A DNA stretch of 64,000 bases from Mesorhizobium sp. NBSH29 (GTDB taxonomy: Bacteria; Pseudomonadota; Alphaproteobacteria; Rhizobiales; Rhizobiaceae), in contig NZ_CP045492.1 in assembly GCF_015500055.1 (NCBI RefSeq), positions 1,498,501-1,562,500 on the forward strand, given 5' to 3'. This document shows positions 8,201 through 16,904 of the stretch, piece by piece. The notes below the pieces were generated by a model. It saw only the letters and a program-made list of their open reading frames with translations. It had not been told where the DNA came from and ran no database searches. Both the position numbers and the translations under genes were made by a program. Every line of letters begins with the position of its first letter. Within the stretch, counting starts at the first letter, position 1.

Positions 8201-9670
8201 TCACGCTTGGCGGCGCAGCGTCTTCCTCGCCTCGTCGAGCTGCACCGGCTGGTCGGGAATGGTGATTGCAAACACCGTCCGTCCGCCGACGCTTTCCAGT
8301 AGTTCCAGCGTTCCGCTATGGGCGCGTACCAACTCATGGGCGATGGCCAGTCCAAGCCCGGTGCCGCCGCTGCGGGCCGAGCCGCGGAAGGCGGCGAACA
8401 GGTTTTCGCGCGCCTTTTGCGGCAGGCCGGGGCCGGTATCGGTCACCAGAATGCGGCTCATGCTGCCGGTCCGCTCGGCGGCAATCGACAGGCGGCGGAC
8501 CAGTGCCACCTCCTGATCGGCGGCCATCGCCTCGGCGGCGTTGCGGCACAGATTGGTCAGCACGCGAAACAGTTGCTCGCTGTCAGCGTCAATCTCGAAG
8601 GCGGGGTCGACCTCATTGGCAAAAGCGATGCCCGCAGCTTCCAGTCCAAGCAGGCCCTCAACTTCGTCGACAAGCCTGGCAAGTAGAAGGCGTCGGCGCG
8701 CCGGCGGGGCCTCCTGGGCACGGCCATAGGCGAGCACCCCTTGCGTATAGGCAACGGCGCGATCAAGTGCGCGCACCAGTTTGGGCGCAAACGACTGCAC
8801 GGCGGGGTCCTTCACCCCCGACAGCCGGTCGGAAAGCAGCTGCGCCGAGGCCAAAATGTTGCGCATGTCGTGGTTGATCTTGGAGACGGCGAGGCCAAGG
8901 TCGGCCAGATGCTTCTGCTCGCCCAGTGTCCTTTGCAGGCGCGTCTGCATGCCGGCCAGTTCGCGTTGCGCCACACCGATCTCGTCGCCGCGAGGTTCCG
9001 GCTGGATGATGCGTGACGGATCGTCGGGCGCTTGCGAAAATGCCAGCATTGAGCGCGTCATCGCGCGCACCGGGCGGATCATGATCCAGTTAATCGCGAG
9101 GAAAACCAACGTCGCCGTGATCAGGGAAATGAGCAGCGACAGAAGTGCGACATTGCGCGAATAGGTCAGCATCGCCGCGCGCAGCTTCCAGTCAGGTATA
9201 ATCAGCTCGAACTGCTTGTCACTCTCGCCGGCCTTGCCGAACACGCGCAGCATCCGGTTTCCGCCATAGACGAACGTGTCAGTCGCGCCCATCATCGCCT
9301 GCATAGGTCCGGTCGCAGCAAGGTCGATCTGCTCGTCCACCTGTGGCGGCATTTCGGTCACCACCAAAAGCCGCGATACGCCGCCGTCGCGCACCGCAAT
9401 AGCGCGTGCGCCGATCGACATCAGCACATCGTCCTGAACGGAACGCGAAAAGCTCTGCGGGTCGCCTTGCATCAGCACGGCGGATACGGCAGCTGCGGCC
9501 CCCAGCCGCTCCTCCAGCCAGCGCAGGCGAAAATTGGCTATCGAGGGAATGAAGATCAACACTTCGGCCAGCAGCACGAACAGGATCGTAAGCAGCAGAA
9601 GCTTGGTCGACAGACCGCGCGATAGCGGCACCCGGCCCCCCGCATTCTGATCTGTCACTGTCTCGCTCAA
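8201..9670 (-). CDS. Membrane sensor histidine kinase
   Basis: 489 residues. Order: a transmembrane helix (about 24-45), a periplasmic sensor of about 130 residues, a second helix (about 172-195), a HAMP-like linker (MIRPVRAMTRSM), a dimerisation helix with the phospho-acceptor KINHDMRN, then an ATPase domain with N box NLCRNAAEAM, DTGPGLP and GGTGLGLAIAHELV. The catalytic set is complete. No response regulator is next to it, so it is an orphan kinase. It starts 18 bases after the stop of the flavoprotein gene and is likely in the same transcript. The signal is unknown. Confidence 0.9.
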   Translation of the reverse strand: MSETVTDQNAGGRVPLSRGLSTKLLLLTILFVLLAEVLIFIPSIANFRLRWLEERLGAAAAVSAVLMQGDPQSFSRSVQDDVLMSIGARAIAVRDGGVSRLLVVTEMPPQVDEQIDLAATGPMQAMMGATDTFVYGGNRMLRVFGKAGESDKQFELIIPDWKLRAAMLTYSRNVALLSLLISLITATLVFLAINWIMIRPVRAMTRSMLAFSQAPDDPSRIIQPEPRGDEIGVAQRELAGMQTRLQRTLGEQKHLADLGLAVSKINHDMRNILASAQLLSDRLSGVKDPAVQSFAPKLVRALDRAVAYTQGVLAYGRAQEAPPARRRLLLARLVDEVEGLLGLEAAGIAFANEVDPAFEIDADSEQLFRVLTNLCRNAAEAMAADQEVALVRRLSIAAERTGSMSRILVTDTGPGLPQKARENLFAAFRGSARSGGTGLGLAIAHELVRAHSGTLELLESVGGRTVFAITIPDQPVQLDEARKTLRRQA

Positions 9671-9688
9671 TGGTTCTTTGTCGCCCCG

Positions 9689-11119
9689 TTAGCCGAAGGC
9701 GCGCAGCCAGCGCACCACCCGTCGTACCCATATATTGCGGGCACTAGGTGCAAAATAGGTGATTGCGGCGCGTTTTCCAATCTCGCTCACTGTAGGGTAG
9801 GGCGGCACATACGCCGAAATGTCCCTCAGGCTCATCCCCTTGGAGATTGCCAGCGCCCACATATGGATCATTTCGCCGGCATGCGCACCAACGATTGAGG
9901 CACCGAGGATCTTTCCGCGTTTGGAGGCGATCAGCTTGATATGGCCCTCAGTCTGGCGCTCGGTCTGCGCCCGGTCATTCTCGCCAAGCGGCCAGCGCAG
10001 CACACGAATGGTGCCGTGTTCTTTCCGTGCGGCCTCTTCGCCAAGCCCCACATGGGCAAGCTCTGGATCGGTGTAGGTGACCCACGGAATGATGGTGCGA
10101 TTTTCCTTCGCCGGAAGCCGAAAAAGCAATGGCCGCATGACCAGCGAAGCATGGTAGCTCGCGACATGGGTGAATTGCAGGGAACCGGCGCAATCCCCTA
10201 CGGCATAGACACGAGAATTGGAGGTGCGCAGCTTGTCCGTCACCTGCAGGCCCTTCTTGTCGAAGGCGATGCCGGCCTTGTCGAGGTCGAGCCCCTCAAT
10301 ATTGGCGCTGCGTCCGGTGGCAACGAGCAGGTGCGTGCCATCCACGGGTTCGTCGCTACCCTTGCAAAAAACCCGCAGACCGGTCTTGCCACGCTTCTCC
10401 ACGCGGCTGACCTCGGTGCCCTCCCGGATCACCACGCCCTCGGCGCGCAAACTGGTGACCACGATGGCGGCAAGCTCGGGATCGTCCTTGGCAAGGGCGG
10501 TGCTACGCTCCAGCACCGTTACCTCGGAACCAAGCCGCCGGTGCGCTTGTGCCATCTCCAGCCCGATAGGCCCGCCGCCAATGATGATGAGATGGCGCGG
10601 CAGGCGTGTCAGGTCAAACAATGTCTCATTGGTCAGGTAGTCGACGTTGTCGAGCCCCTGGATGGGTGGCACCGCCGGCGCCGAACCTGTGGCGATGACA
10701 AAGCGGCGAGCACGGATGATCACATCGCCGGCCACCACGGTGCGGCTGTCGGTAAAGCGTGCCTCGGCCTGGATCACATGGACGCCAAGCGCGGTAAAGC
10801 GAGCGACGGAATCATTGGGCGCAATCGCAGCAATAACCTGATGCACATGTCGATTCACGTTGGCGAAATCGACGTCGGGTTCCACATCGGCAATGCCGAA
10901 GGCCGACCCATGGCGCATCTGGTGCGCACGCTTGGCTGCAGCCAAAAGCGCCTTGGAGGGCACGCAGCCATAATTCAGGCAGTCGCCACCCATCTTGCCC
11001 TTTTCGATCAATACCACCGGCACGCCAAACGATGCGGCGGCAGCCGCGACCGACAGCCCGCCGGAGCCGGCGCCGATGATACAAATATCGGGGGTGAGCG
11101 TTTTCTGCGCGGTTGGCAT
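9689..11119 (-). CDS. Mercuric reductase-like FAD/NAD(P) disulfide oxidoreductase
   Basis: 476 residues of the class I pyridine nucleotide-disulfide oxidoreductase family. There is an N-terminal FAD motif (IIGAGSGGLSVA), the redox disulfide CLNYGCVPSK (Cys47, Cys52), a second nucleotide motif (IIGGGPIGLEMAQA), the FAD motif VYAVGDCAG and a C-terminal dimerisation domain (GAHAGEMIHMWALAI). The N-terminal mercury domain and the vicinal C-terminal cysteines of MerA are absent, and the C-terminal HPT(L)SE part reads YPTVSEIG. It is thus a MerA/Lpd relative of unknown substrate. Likely first gene of an operon with the histidine kinase. Confidence 0.88.
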   Translation of the reverse strand: MPTAQKTLTPDICIIGAGSGGLSVAAAAASFGVPVVLIEKGKMGGDCLNYGCVPSKALLAAAKRAHQMRHGSAFGIADVEPDVDFANVNRHVHQVIAAIAPNDSVARFTALGVHVIQAEARFTDSRTVVAGDVIIRARRFVIATGSAPAVPPIQGLDNVDYLTNETLFDLTRLPRHLIIIGGGPIGLEMAQAHRRLGSEVTVLERSTALAKDDPELAAIVVTSLRAEGVVIREGTEVSRVEKRGKTGLRVFCKGSDEPVDGTHLLVATGRSANIEGLDLDKAGIAFDKKGLQVTDKLRTSNSRVYAVGDCAGSLQFTHVASYHASLVMRPLLFRLPAKENRTIIPWVTYTDPELAHVGLGEEAARKEHGTIRVLRWPLGENDRAQTERQTEGHIKLIASKRGKILGASIVGAHAGEMIHMWALAISKGMSLRDISAYVPPYPTVSEIGKRAAITYFAPSARNIWVRRVVRWLRAFG

Positions 11120-11218
11120 GGGGTTAGCGTCTCTTCCGTTCCAGATTGCCGCTGCATTGGCGGGCCCGCCTGCGACTTGCAGCCGAGACCCTAGCAGGTT
11201 TTGGGCGTCGTGCCTTCG

Positions 11219-11974
11219 TCAGGCCGAGCCGGTGCCCTTCCAGCGCTTCTTCACGATGGCCGCGATCAGCGCCACCAGTGCCAGCGCGGCGAAAGCGATG
11301 GTAATTTCGGGCGTGACGAGATCCTTGATGCCGACATCTCGACCGGCGCCTTCAGCTGCGGCCAACACGCTGCCCAGCCCCTCGCCGAGAAAAGCATACG
11401 CTACAGCACCGGGAATGATTCCGATTGCGGTGGCGAGCGTGAAGGTCGAGAGCCGCACGTTGAAAAGCGCCGGGGCGATGTTTGCGATGAAAAAGGGAAT
11501 GAACGGCGCCAGCCTCAACACCAGCAAAAAGGAGAAGGCATCCTTTTCAAATCCATCAGCCAGTTTTGCCGAGAAGCCACCGAGCCTGCGTCGCAGAAAT
11601 CCGCCAAAAGCGGTGCGCGCGGCCAGAAACAGCAGCGTCGCACCGATCGTGGCACCGATCACAGCAACTGCACCGCCAAGCGCCCAGCCAAACAGGAAGC
11701 CTGCAGAAACCGTCAGCACCGAGGCTGCGGGGAAAGAAGCTGCGACCGCCACCGCATAAAGCGCGATAAAGCCAAGCGGCGCCAGTACGGGCCTGGCGGC
11801 GACATAGCCGCGCAACATTTCCTGGCTCTCGGCGAGATATTCAAGGCTGAGATAACGCTGCCAGCCCATGGCGTAGCCAAAGGCCAGCATCGCCGCCACC
11901 ACGAACAGCGGCGCAATGCGCCACAGGTTACCAGTGGGGGTAGATTGATCGGTGGGCAAAACGCGCCGGGCCAA
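11219..11974 (-). CDS. TVP38/TMEM64 (DedA/VTT-like) membrane protein
   Basis: About 251 residues with five or six membrane segments. The central block, SFPAASVLTVSAGFLFG, GGAVAVIGATIGATLLFLAAR and LVLRLAPFIPFFIANIAPAL, is the VTT/SNARE-associated core with the F-P and G-x-LFG elements of the TVP38 group. Relatives are lipid scramblase-like proteins. I chose the TTG at 11974 because GAGGAG lies 8 bases upstream; an ATG at 12001 lacks a ribosome site. It follows the flavoprotein gene by about 100 bases on the same strand in the opposite operon order, and that link is weak. Confidence 0.85.
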   Translation of the reverse strand: MARRVLPTDQSTPTGNLWRIAPLFVVAAMLAFGYAMGWQRYLSLEYLAESQEMLRGYVAARPVLAPLGFIALYAVAVAASFPAASVLTVSAGFLFGWALGGAVAVIGATIGATLLFLAARTAFGGFLRRRLGGFSAKLADGFEKDAFSFLLVLRLAPFIPFFIANIAPALFNVRLSTFTLATAIGIIPGAVAYAFLGEGLGSVLAAAEGAGRDVGIKDLVTPEITIAFAALALVALIAAIVKKRWKGTGSA

Positions 11975-12314
11975 AAGACACTCTCCTCGCGCCATGCGCA
12001 TGCAGGCCAGCCACCAAGGCGGCCTTGTCCATACCAGATGGGCCAGTTGGCCGGTCCGGGCAAGCGCGATAGCGCAGGTTCACCGTGTTTTGACTGACGA
12101 GGGAAGGACGGTCACCTGCGCGTGAAGAGTTGAAGGTATAGGCAGAGGATAGATGGGGTATCGTAGAGCGTCTGGGGAGGACACGGTAAAGTGTCGTGAG
12201 CAACGCCCTTCCTCTAGCCCCGCCGATAGGGAAGGTGCCTTTGCAGTGGATTGCAGGGGTCGAAACCTGCTTCTCAGCCTGTGTTAAAAGCCAATTCAGG
12301 CAACCAACCAGCAA
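11975..12314. other. Intergenic region upstream of the rpmH promoter
   Basis: No convincing gene. The reading frames here lack ribosome sites and family features. It must hold the promoter of the TVP38-family gene on the reverse strand, but I cannot point to good boxes. Confidence 0.5.
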
Positions 12315-12343
12315 TTGACTCCGCCAGACCTTCTTTCTATAAG
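12315..12343 (+). promoter_or_regulatory. Sigma70-type promoter for rpmH-rnpA-yidC
   Basis: TTGACT at 12315-12320 and TATAAG at 12338-12343 with a 17-base spacer, close to consensus. Transcription would start near 12350, leaving a leader of about 108 bases before rpmH. Confidence 0.7.
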
Positions 12344-12457
12344 CCCGCTCACGTTCGGGCCAATGGTTCCGGCGCATTTTATTGCGTCAGACAGCCCGGC
12401 ATAGCTCCTGTTCATAGCGACAGATCCAAGAAGGGCCGCACACCGCGGTATTAAAAA

Positions 12458-12592
12458 ATGAAGCGCACCTATCAACCCTCGAAGCTCGTCCGCAAGCGCC
12501 GGCATGGCTTCCGTGCACGGATGGCCACCAAGGGCGGCCGCGGCGTCGTTGCTGCACGCCGCAACCGTGGCCGCAAGCGTCTCTCCGCCTGA
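12458..12592 (+). CDS. rpmH: 50S ribosomal protein L34
   Basis: 44 residues, very basic, beginning [18 protein letters not shown] and ending [10 protein letters not shown], the near-invariant L34 sequence. It is a component of the large ribosomal subunit. It is followed 16 bases later by rnpA, as in most bacteria, and preceded by a strong promoter. No good Shine-Dalgarno is seen just before the ATG (an A-rich TTAAAAA instead). Confidence 0.97.
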   Translation: MKRTYQPSKLVRKRRHGFRARMATKGGRGVVAARRNRGRKRLSA

Positions 12593-12608
12593 GCGGACGC
12601 TGAAAAGC

Positions 12609-12965
12609 TTGCCGGTGACCGGCAAGAGCGCACACCACACCCCGCCGCGCACGCTGCGCAAGCGGGCAGAGTTTTTGGCTGTCCGGCGCGGTGAAAAGCG
12701 CCGTGGGCGGCTTTTTCTGCTTGAGGTGCTGGAACGCGCTGACGGACTGCCGGCGCGCGCCGGTTTCACCGTCACCAAAAAATCCGGCAATGCGGTACAG
12801 CGCAACCGCATTCGTCGTCGCCTCAAGGAGGCACTTCGCTGTCATGCCGCAGGTGACATGGCGGAAGGCAGCGATTATGTCATCGTCGGGCGGACAGACA
12901 TCCTTGCCGCTCCGTTTGAGGCGCTGGCCTCCGAACTCTCTCGTCGCATACGCGGATCGCGTTAG
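12609..12965 (+). CDS. rnpA: Ribonuclease P protein component
   Basis: About 118 residues. RnpA is the basic protein cofactor of RNase P, which matures tRNA 5' ends. Visible marks are [13 protein letters not shown] at the N-terminus, then [20 protein letters not shown], which holds the RNR signature, then RRLKEALR and a C-terminal DYVIVGR. The start is not clear: no ATG lies between rpmH and the domain. I chose TTG 12609 because GAGCGGA lies about 11 bases upstream; CTG 12600 and GTG 12615 are alternatives. The gene is 9 bases from yidC. Confidence 0.92.
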   Translation: MPVTGKSAHHTPPRTLRKRAEFLAVRRGEKRRGRLFLLEVLERADGLPARAGFTVTKKSGNAVQRNRIRRRLKEALRCHAAGDMAEGSDYVIVGRTDILAAPFEALASELSRRIRGSR

Positions 12966-12974
12966 GACCATATG

Positions 12975-14810
12975 ATGGAAAACAACCGCAACTTCCTCAT
13001 TACCATTGCTCTTTCGATAGGTATTTTGACGCTCTGGCAGGTGTTCTACATGAACCCCCGCATGGAACAGCAGCGCCAGGCAGCCGAGATTGCAGCGCAG
13101 CGTGTCGAGGCGCAGACCAAGGCGGCAACGTCGACAGGTGAGGGTGCAGCCATTCCAGGATCTGCCCTGCCTACTCCGCTGGGCGGTGTACCAGGCTCGG
13201 CGGCGGGCGTACCCGGAACCGACGGTGTTCCAGCCGCCAGCCGTGAGGCAACTTTGGCGCAGACAGGGCGTGTGAGCATCGATACGCCCCGTCTTGCCGG
13301 ATCAATCAACCTGACCGGCGCCCGTATCGATGACGTGCGGCTTAAAGATTACCGCCTGACGGTCGACAAGGATTCGCCCAATATCGAGCTCCTCAACCCG
13401 GCCGGCCTGCCCAATGGCCAATATGCTGAAATTGGTTTCGTAGGCAACGAACAGACCGGCACGGTGCCCGGTCCGGCCACCGTCTGGACCGCGCAGGGCA
13501 ATGGCAAGCTGACGGATTCCGCGCCCGTGACGCTGACCTTCACCAATGAAAAAGGTCTGACCTTTAACCGCACCATCGCGGTCGACCAGGACTATATGTT
13601 CACCATCACCGACACAGTGACCAATGCAGGCGCCGCGCCGGTCTCCCTGATGAACTATGGCCGCGTGACGCGCTTCGACAAGCCTGAACATGCCAGCACC
13701 TACGTGCTGCATGAAGGCCTGATCGGCGTGACCGGTGAAGAGGGTCTCGAAGAGATTAAGTACACCAAGATCGAGGAAGACAAGGAGATAAAGCCCGGCA
13801 AGTCCAAAGACGGCTGGCTTGGTATCACCGACAAATATTGGGCCGTGGCTCTGGCGCCTACCGGGCGCGAGTTCCAGCCGCGCTATGCCTATTTTGCCGA
13901 TGGCCGCCCGCGCTATCAGTCGGATTATCTATCCGACGCCTTCACAGTTTCGCCGGGACAACCGACAACGCTTGAAACCCGCGTCTTTGCTGGCGCCAAG
14001 GAAGTCGGCAAGATCCAGACCTATGAGACCGAACTCAACATCCGTCAGTTCGACCTGATGATCGATTGGGGCTGGTTCTATTTCATCACCAAGCCGATGT
14101 TCTGGCTGATCGATACGCTCTATCGCTTCCTCGGCAATTTTGGTCTGGCTATCCTTGCCACCACCGTTGTCGTCAAGGCCGTATTCTTCCCGCTGGCCAA
14201 CAAGTCCTACGCGTCGATGGCGAATATGAAGAAGGTTCAGCCTGCCATGTTGGAGATCCGCGAGAAATACGCGGACGACAAGATGAAGCAGCAGCAGGCA
14301 ATGATGGAGCTCTATAAGCAGGAGAAGATCAATCCGCTGGCAGGCTGTTGGCCAATCCTGATACAGATCCCGGTTTTCTTCGCGCTCTACAAGGTGCTCT
14401 ACGTCACCATCGAAATGCGCCATGCGCCTTTCTTTGGGTGGATCCACGACCTGGCTGCGCCAGACCCGACGTCGCTGTTTAACCTGTTCGGCCTGTTGCC
14501 ATTCACGCCGCCAGCCTTCTTGCCGCATCTCGGCGTCTGGGCGGTCATCATGGGCATCACCATGTTCTTGCAGATGCGCATGAACCCGACGCCGCCAGAC
14601 CCGACCCAGGCGATGATCTTCAACTGGATGCCGCTGGTGTTCACCTTCATGATGGGCTCATTTCCCGCCGGTCTGGTGATCTATTGGGCGTGGAACAACT
14701 CGCTGTCGATCCTCCAGCAGGGCGTCATCATGAAGCGCCAAGGCGCCAAGATAGAGCTGTGGGACAATCTGATCGGGCTGTTCAAGAAAAAGCCTACGCC
14801 CGCCGAATAG
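12975..14810 (+). CDS. yidC: Membrane protein insertase YidC/Oxa1
   Basis: 611 residues. YidC inserts and folds inner membrane proteins, alone or with SecYEG. The first helix is in MENNRNFLITIAL, followed by a Pro/Ala/Gly-rich linker, a large periplasmic beta-sandwich domain (about residues 90-340), and the conserved C-terminal five-helix core with FPLANKSYASMANMKKVQP, QQAMMELYKQEKINPLAGCW and PPDPTQAMIFNWMPLVFTFM. The second of two adjacent ATGs has the better distance (7 bases) from AGGA at 12964. It is the last gene of the rpmH-rnpA-yidC unit; a terminator follows. Confidence 0.97.
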   Translation: MENNRNFLITIALSIGILTLWQVFYMNPRMEQQRQAAEIAAQRVEAQTKAATSTGEGAAIPGSALPTPLGGVPGSAAGVPGTDGVPAASREATLAQTGRVSIDTPRLAGSINLTGARIDDVRLKDYRLTVDKDSPNIELLNPAGLPNGQYAEIGFVGNEQTGTVPGPATVWTAQGNGKLTDSAPVTLTFTNEKGLTFNRTIAVDQDYMFTITDTVTNAGAAPVSLMNYGRVTRFDKPEHASTYVLHEGLIGVTGEEGLEEIKYTKIEEDKEIKPGKSKDGWLGITDKYWAVALAPTGREFQPRYAYFADGRPRYQSDYLSDAFTVSPGQPTTLETRVFAGAKEVGKIQTYETELNIRQFDLMIDWGWFYFITKPMFWLIDTLYRFLGNFGLAILATTVVVKAVFFPLANKSYASMANMKKVQPAMLEIREKYADDKMKQQQAMMELYKQEKINPLAGCWPILIQIPVFFALYKVLYVTIEMRHAPFFGWIHDLAAPDPTSLFNLFGLLPFTPPAFLPHLGVWAVIMGITMFLQMRMNPTPPDPTQAMIFNWMPLVFTFMMGSFPAGLVIYWAWNNSLSILQQGVIMKRQGAKIELWDNLIGLFKKKPTPAE

Positions 14811-14857
14811 TTGTGCTTGCCGGCAGGCCTGGACAGGTTTGCCGCCTGAAATTAAAG

Positions 14858-14880
14858 CCCCGCCCCGTGCGGGGTTTTTT
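14858..14880 (+). terminator. Rho-independent terminator after yidC
   Basis: Stem CCCCGC/GCGGGG with a five-base loop, directly followed by six Ts. Confidence 0.85.
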
Positions 14881-14945
14881 GCGGGTCGAAATGACCGCTT
14901 TTGCGGGCTATCCTTGCTCGGTCGCGATTGGATATGGAGAGTGCC

Positions 14946-15584
14946 ATGACTGGCCCGAACCCCGAGATCAAACATCCGCTGCCGATGCACAAGCGTGTCG
15001 GCTTCCTGAAGCCGCTGGTCGATGCGCCGAATATCGAGATCGGCGAATTCACGTATTACGACGACCCCGAAGGGCCGGACAAATTTGCCGAGCGCTGCGT
15101 TTTGCACCACTATCCCTTCATCGGCGATAGGCTGGTAATCGGAAAGTTCTGCGCTATCGCCGAAGGGGCGCGCTTCATCATGAATGGTGCCAACCATGCG
15201 ATGTCGGGCTTTTCGACCTATCCGTTCAATATTTTCGGCGCCGGCTGGGAAGAAGGCTTTGACCCCAAAACCTGGGCCGACGAGGTGCGTGGCGACACGG
15301 TGATTGGTAATGATGTGTGGATCGGCATGGATGCGGTGATCATGCCCGGCATCACTATAGGTGACGGCGCCATCGTGGCAGCGAAATCGGTTGTAACCCA
15401 CGACGTGCCGGCCTATGCGATTGTGGCAGGCAATGCCGCAAAGGTGGTTAAGACGCGTTTTGACGCCGAAACGGTGCGCCGGCTCGTCGCCATTGCCTGG
15501 TGGAACTGGCCGGTGGACAAGATCAGCCGCAACCTTAACGCCATCCGTGGCGCAGACCTATCCGCGCTGGAGCAGCCCGTTTGA
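14946..15584 (+). CDS. CatB-like (Vat/xenobiotic) O-acetyltransferase
   Basis: 212 residues of left-handed beta-helix hexapeptide repeats: [34 protein letters not shown] with the catalytic His, STYPFNIF, then [25 protein letters not shown] and the tail [13 protein letters not shown]. This order is that of the streptogramin/chloramphenicol acetyltransferase (Vat/CatB) group. The chromosomal copies in rhizobia are usually not shown to give resistance, so the acceptor is unknown. GGAGAG lies four bases before the chosen ATG. The stop overlaps the TTG start of engB, so the two genes are coupled. Confidence 0.87.
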   Translation: MTGPNPEIKHPLPMHKRVGFLKPLVDAPNIEIGEFTYYDDPEGPDKFAERCVLHHYPFIGDRLVIGKFCAIAEGARFIMNGANHAMSGFSTYPFNIFGAGWEEGFDPKTWADEVRGDTVIGNDVWIGMDAVIMPGITIGDGAIVAAKSVVTHDVPAYAIVAGNAAKVVKTRFDAETVRRLVAIAWWNWPVDKISRNLNAIRGADLSALEQPV

Positions 15585-16234
15585 CCGATATTTCCGCCAT
15601 TCACGCCGCCCTTTTTCTCAATACGTGGACCTTTATCCGCGGCGTTCCGGCCATGAAATTCCTGCCGCCCGAAGGCCCACCGGAAATCGCCTTTGCCGGC
15701 CGCTCCAACGTCGGAAAATCGTCGCTGATCAATGCTCTGGTCGGCCAGAAGGGTCTGGCGCGAACATCCAACACACCGGGCCGTACGCAGGAGCTCAACT
15801 ATTTTGTGCCGGATGGTTATTCCGGCGACGCCGACGACATGCCGCCCATGGCGCTGGTCGATATGCCCGGCTACGGCTACGCCACCGCGCCCAAGGAAAA
15901 GGTCGATGAGTGGACCAAACTTGTGTTCGACTACCTGAAAGGCCGCGTGACGCTGAAACGCGTCTATGTTCTGATTGATTCCCGCCATGGCCTGAAGAAG
16001 AATGACGAGGAGGTGCTTGGTCTGCTGGATAAAGCGGCGGTGTCCTACCAGATCGTTTTGACCAAGACCGACAAGATCAAGGAAGCTGGCGTGCCGCGCT
16101 TGATTGAAGAGACACTTGAGAAAATCCGCAGGCGCGCCGCAGCTTTCCCATTTGTTATCGCGACTTCTTCTGAAAAAGGCGAGGGTATGGATGAACTGCG
16201 CGACGCCATCGCATTGGCCGCTCGCGGCGGCTGA
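15581..16234 (+). CDS. engB: Ribosome biogenesis GTPase EngB (YsxC/YihA)
   Basis: 217 residues. EngB is an essential GTPase of 50S assembly. G1 is GRSNVGKSS (residues 40-48), the switch region [15 protein letters not shown]3 DMPGYGYA and G4 TKTDK. The TTG start overlaps the TGA of the acetyltransferase gene and keeps the [17 protein letters not shown] lead that is conserved in relatives; the first ATG (15653) would remove part of it. In related genomes engB sits between yidC and argB; here an extra 3.3 kb island follows before argB. Confidence 0.95.
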   Translation: MTDISAIHAALFLNTWTFIRGVPAMKFLPPEGPPEIAFAGRSNVGKSSLINALVGQKGLARTSNTPGRTQELNYFVPDGYSGDADDMPPMALVDMPGYGYATAPKEKVDEWTKLVFDYLKGRVTLKRVYVLIDSRHGLKKNDEEVLGLLDKAAVSYQIVLTKTDKIKEAGVPRLIEETLEKIRRRAAAFPFVIATSSEKGEGMDELRDAIALAARGG

Positions 16235-16255
16235 CCGACATCCACACGATGAAAG

Positions 16256-16281
16256 GCCGGAGCATTGCTCCGGCTTTTTTT
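16256..16281 (+). terminator. Rho-independent terminator after engB
   Basis: Stem GCCGGAGC/GCTCCGGC with a three-base loop followed by seven Ts. It sits between the convergent ends of engB and msrB; the reverse strand lacks a strong T run. Confidence 0.88.
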
Positions 16282-16283
16282 GT

Positions 16284-16787
16284 TCAGGCGGCCGATGGTT
16301 TGAATGTGAGAGCCACGCCGTTCAGGCAATGGCGTTTGCCGGTGGGCTTGGGACCATCATCAAAGATGTGCCCGAAATGTCCGCCGCATCGACGGCAATG
16401 TGCCTCTGTACGAGTGGTGAAAAGCGTATCATCTTCCTTAGTGCCGATTGAGTTGGGAAGCGATTGCCAAAAGCTCGGCCATCCAGTCCCTGAATCAAAC
16501 TTCACTTCCGAGGAATAGGCCGCGAGGTCGCAACCGGCACAATGAAACACGCCTTTGCGCTTTTCGGTGTTGAGAGGGCTGCTGTTTGGACGTTCGGTAT
16601 CTTCCTCACGAAGAACCGCAAACTGCGCTTCGGAAAGAATAGCTCTCCACTCAGCCTCCGTTTTGGTGATTTCAAAGCCCGATGCCTGGGCCTGCCCCAT
16701 GCCAATGCCCGTCTTGCGCAGAGCTGCAAACCCTGCAAGCGCAGCAATGGCAGCTGCGCTGGTGAATAAAAAGTCACGACGCTTCAT
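16284..16787 (-). CDS. msrB: Peptide-methionine (R)-S-oxide reductase with Tat signal
   Basis: 167 residues. MsrB reduces the R-epimer of methionine sulfoxide in proteins. The N-terminus MKRRDFLFTSAAAIAALAGF is a twin-arginine signal, so the enzyme is likely exported folded. The MsrB domain has zinc cysteines in CAGCDLAAY and CRRCGGHFGHIF, the SGTGWPSFW loop and the catalytic cysteine in RHCLNGVAL. AAGGAG lies well placed before the ATG at 16787; the open frame upstream is not needed. Downstream of two fasciclin genes on the same strand, it fits an envelope oxidative-damage module. Confidence 0.93.
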   Translation of the reverse strand: MKRRDFLFTSAAAIAALAGFAALRKTGIGMGQAQASGFEITKTEAEWRAILSEAQFAVLREEDTERPNSSPLNTEKRKGVFHCAGCDLAAYSSEVKFDSGTGWPSFWQSLPNSIGTKEDDTLFTTRTEAHCRRCGGHFGHIFDDGPKPTGKRHCLNGVALTFKPSAA

Positions 16788-16862
16788 GGGTAGTCTCCTT
16801 TTCCAGAACATAGCCGAAGCCGGGTTCACGGTGAAATCAACTCCGATTGAGGAGCCGGTTAT

Positions 16863-16897
16863 CTGGCTCTCACCCACCTGAGCAGGGTGAGAGCCAG
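16863..16897. repeat. Long perfect hairpin between fasciclin gene and msrB
   Basis: Arms of 13 bases (CTGGCTCTCACCC and its complement) with a nine-base loop, 7 bases after the fasciclin stop. There is no T run on the msrB side, so it may be a processing or stability hairpin or partial terminator for the upstream fasciclin transcript. Confidence 0.6.
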
Positions 16898-16904
16898 AAG
16901 GGTT

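Noticed and set aside
9689-11119. True mercuric reductase
   Set aside because: The N-terminal metal domain and C-terminal vicinal cysteines are missing, and no mer genes are near.
9941-11194. 417-codon open frame opposite the flavoprotein gene
   Set aside because: Composition is that of a shadow frame (many Cys, His, Arg, Gln) and the real gene is on the other strand with intact motifs.
11928-12377. Reverse-strand frame in the rpmH upstream region
   Set aside because: No similarity or ribosome site, and it overlaps a near-consensus sigma70 promoter on the other strand and the start of the TVP38-family gene.
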